Below, piece after piece: positions 63,475 through 64,000 of a stretch of 64,000 bases of DNA (within the stretch, counting starts at the first letter, position 1; every line of letters begins with the position of its first letter). The stretch is from positions 5,334 to 69,333 of the forward strand of contig JAJQEO010000114.1 of NCBI GenBank assembly GCA_021201665.1, in the 5' to 3' direction. The position numbers were made by a program, and so were the translations under genes. The notes under the pieces are model-generated. The model did not search any database and had not been told where the DNA came from. It saw nothing but the letters and a program-made list of their open reading frames with translations. The DNA comes from Lachnospiraceae bacterium (GTDB lineage: Bacteria > Bacillota > Clostridia > Lachnospirales > Lachnospiraceae).

Positions 63475-64000
63475 ATGGGAAATGTTAAGACGAGATTCGC
63501 CCCGAGTCCGACCGGGCGGATGCATGTGGGAAACCTGCGGACGGCGCTGTACGCCTATCTGATTGCGAAGCACGAGGGCGGCACGTTTATGCTGCGCATC
63601 GAGGATACCGATCAGGAGCGGCTTGTGGAGGGTGCTGTGGATATTATTTATCGCACTCTGGAAAAGACCGGCCTGCAGCATGATGAGGGCCCGGACAAGG
63701 ACGGCGGCTGCGGCCCTTACGTGCAGAGCGACCGCCAGAAGGCCGGCATTTATATGAAATACGCAAAGGAGCTGGTGGAAAAAGGCGAGGCGTATTACTG
63801 CTTCTGCACGAAGGAGCGGCTGGAATCACTGAAGCAGGAGGTTGCCGGCAAGGAGATTTCTGTTTATGACAAGCATTGTCTGCACCTTTCAAAGGAGGAA
63901 GTGGAGGAAAAGCTCGCCTCCGGTATTCCGTGGGTCATCCGCCAGAATGTACCCCGGGAGGGCACGACGAAATTTGAGGATGAAATTTACGGCACGATTG
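63475..64000 (+). CDS. gltX: Glutamyl-tRNA synthetase (5' part, cut by window end)
   Basis: Charges tRNA-Glu with glutamate. The first 175 residues are present and the frame is open at 64000. The class I HIGH-type motif appears as [20 protein letters not shown], with [16 protein letters not shown] following. [10 protein letters not shown] and DKHC hold zinc-like Cys/His. AGAGGAGAAAA precedes the ATG. The tandem 39-bp repeats lie immediately upstream. Its tRNA-Glu substrate (CTC) is at 30757-30828. Confidence 0.95.
   Translation, partial: MGNVKTRFAPSPTGRMHVGNLRTALYAYLIAKHEGGTFMLRIEDTDQERLVEGAVDIIYRTLEKTGLQHDEGPDKDGGCGPYVQSDRQKAGIYMKYAKELVEKGEAYYCFCTKERLESLKQEVAGKEISVYDKHCLHLSKEEVEEKLASGIPWVIRQNVPREGTTKFEDEIYGTI

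Overview
The window looks like the chromosome of a spore-forming Lachnospiraceae-type Firmicute (class Clostridia). Pointers are strong AGGAGG ribosome binding sites, spore genes (cotJABC, a SpoIIM-like gene, an FtsW/SpoVE-type gene), B. subtilis-type PurF with iron-sulfur cysteines, scpAB-spoIIM-xerD synteny, YesM/YesN-type two-component genes, and the DUF5716/DUF5717 pair that I know mainly from Lachnospiraceae. Identification is by recognition of the translated proteins; no search was run.

Region 1 (1-24187) is devoted to sugars, mainly L-rhamnose. An FGGY kinase and a complete RbsABC-like importer of unknown sugar (455-7032) are followed by rhaB, an AraA/FucI-type isomerase and rhaD. These are interrupted by an inverted Abi_2/AbiF-like defence gene with its own promoter and a small structured RNA. 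A YesN-type regulator and a YesM-type sensor kinase that carries its own AraC-type output follow on the minus strand. Divergent from them are a rhamnose-type ABC importer (rhaTPQS in the rhizobial naming), the mutarotase rhaM and an AraC regulator. Together they cover uptake, anomer conversion, isomerisation, phosphorylation and cleavage to dihydroxyacetone phosphate and lactaldehyde.

Region 2 (24538-30564) holds accessory genes: a FUSC-HAD fusion with a lost catalytic Asp, an AbiEii-type toxin/antitoxin-like pair, a D,D-carboxypeptidase, an M32 carboxypeptidase and a 49-residue small protein. A tRNA-Glu(CTC) gene follows. Region 3 (31182-37682) is an operon of three poorly known proteins (DUF5717, DUF5716 with an actin/Hsp70-like look, and a small helical-repeat protein).

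Region 4 (37844-49811) is housekeeping: purF, purB, purA, ddl, a polyprenyl-phosphate sugar transferase, a GH13 enzyme and leuS behind a structured leader. Region 5 (50225-51664) is a satellite microcompartment locus (EutS-like, PduU-like, EutP/PduV-like). It shares an A/C-rich leader motif with rhaD, so propanediol formed from rhamnose is a plausible link. Region 6 (51805-64000) is again core: rpsU, a second D,D-carboxypeptidase, a phosphoesterase, scpA, scpB, spoIIM, DUF362, xerD, cotJABC, ftsW/spoVE-like and the 5' part of gltX.

The intergenic DNA is unusually rich in repeats: arrays of 39, 40, 41, 42 and 74 bp, a dispersed palindromic family with a GGATAGGGGA core, an 85-bp hairpin element, and one REP-like element inserted in frame into the PduU-like gene. 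Best candidates for undescribed biology are the AbiF-like gene with its RNA, the kinase-AraC fusion, the DUF5717/5716/repeat-protein operon, the leuS leader and the microcompartment satellite.
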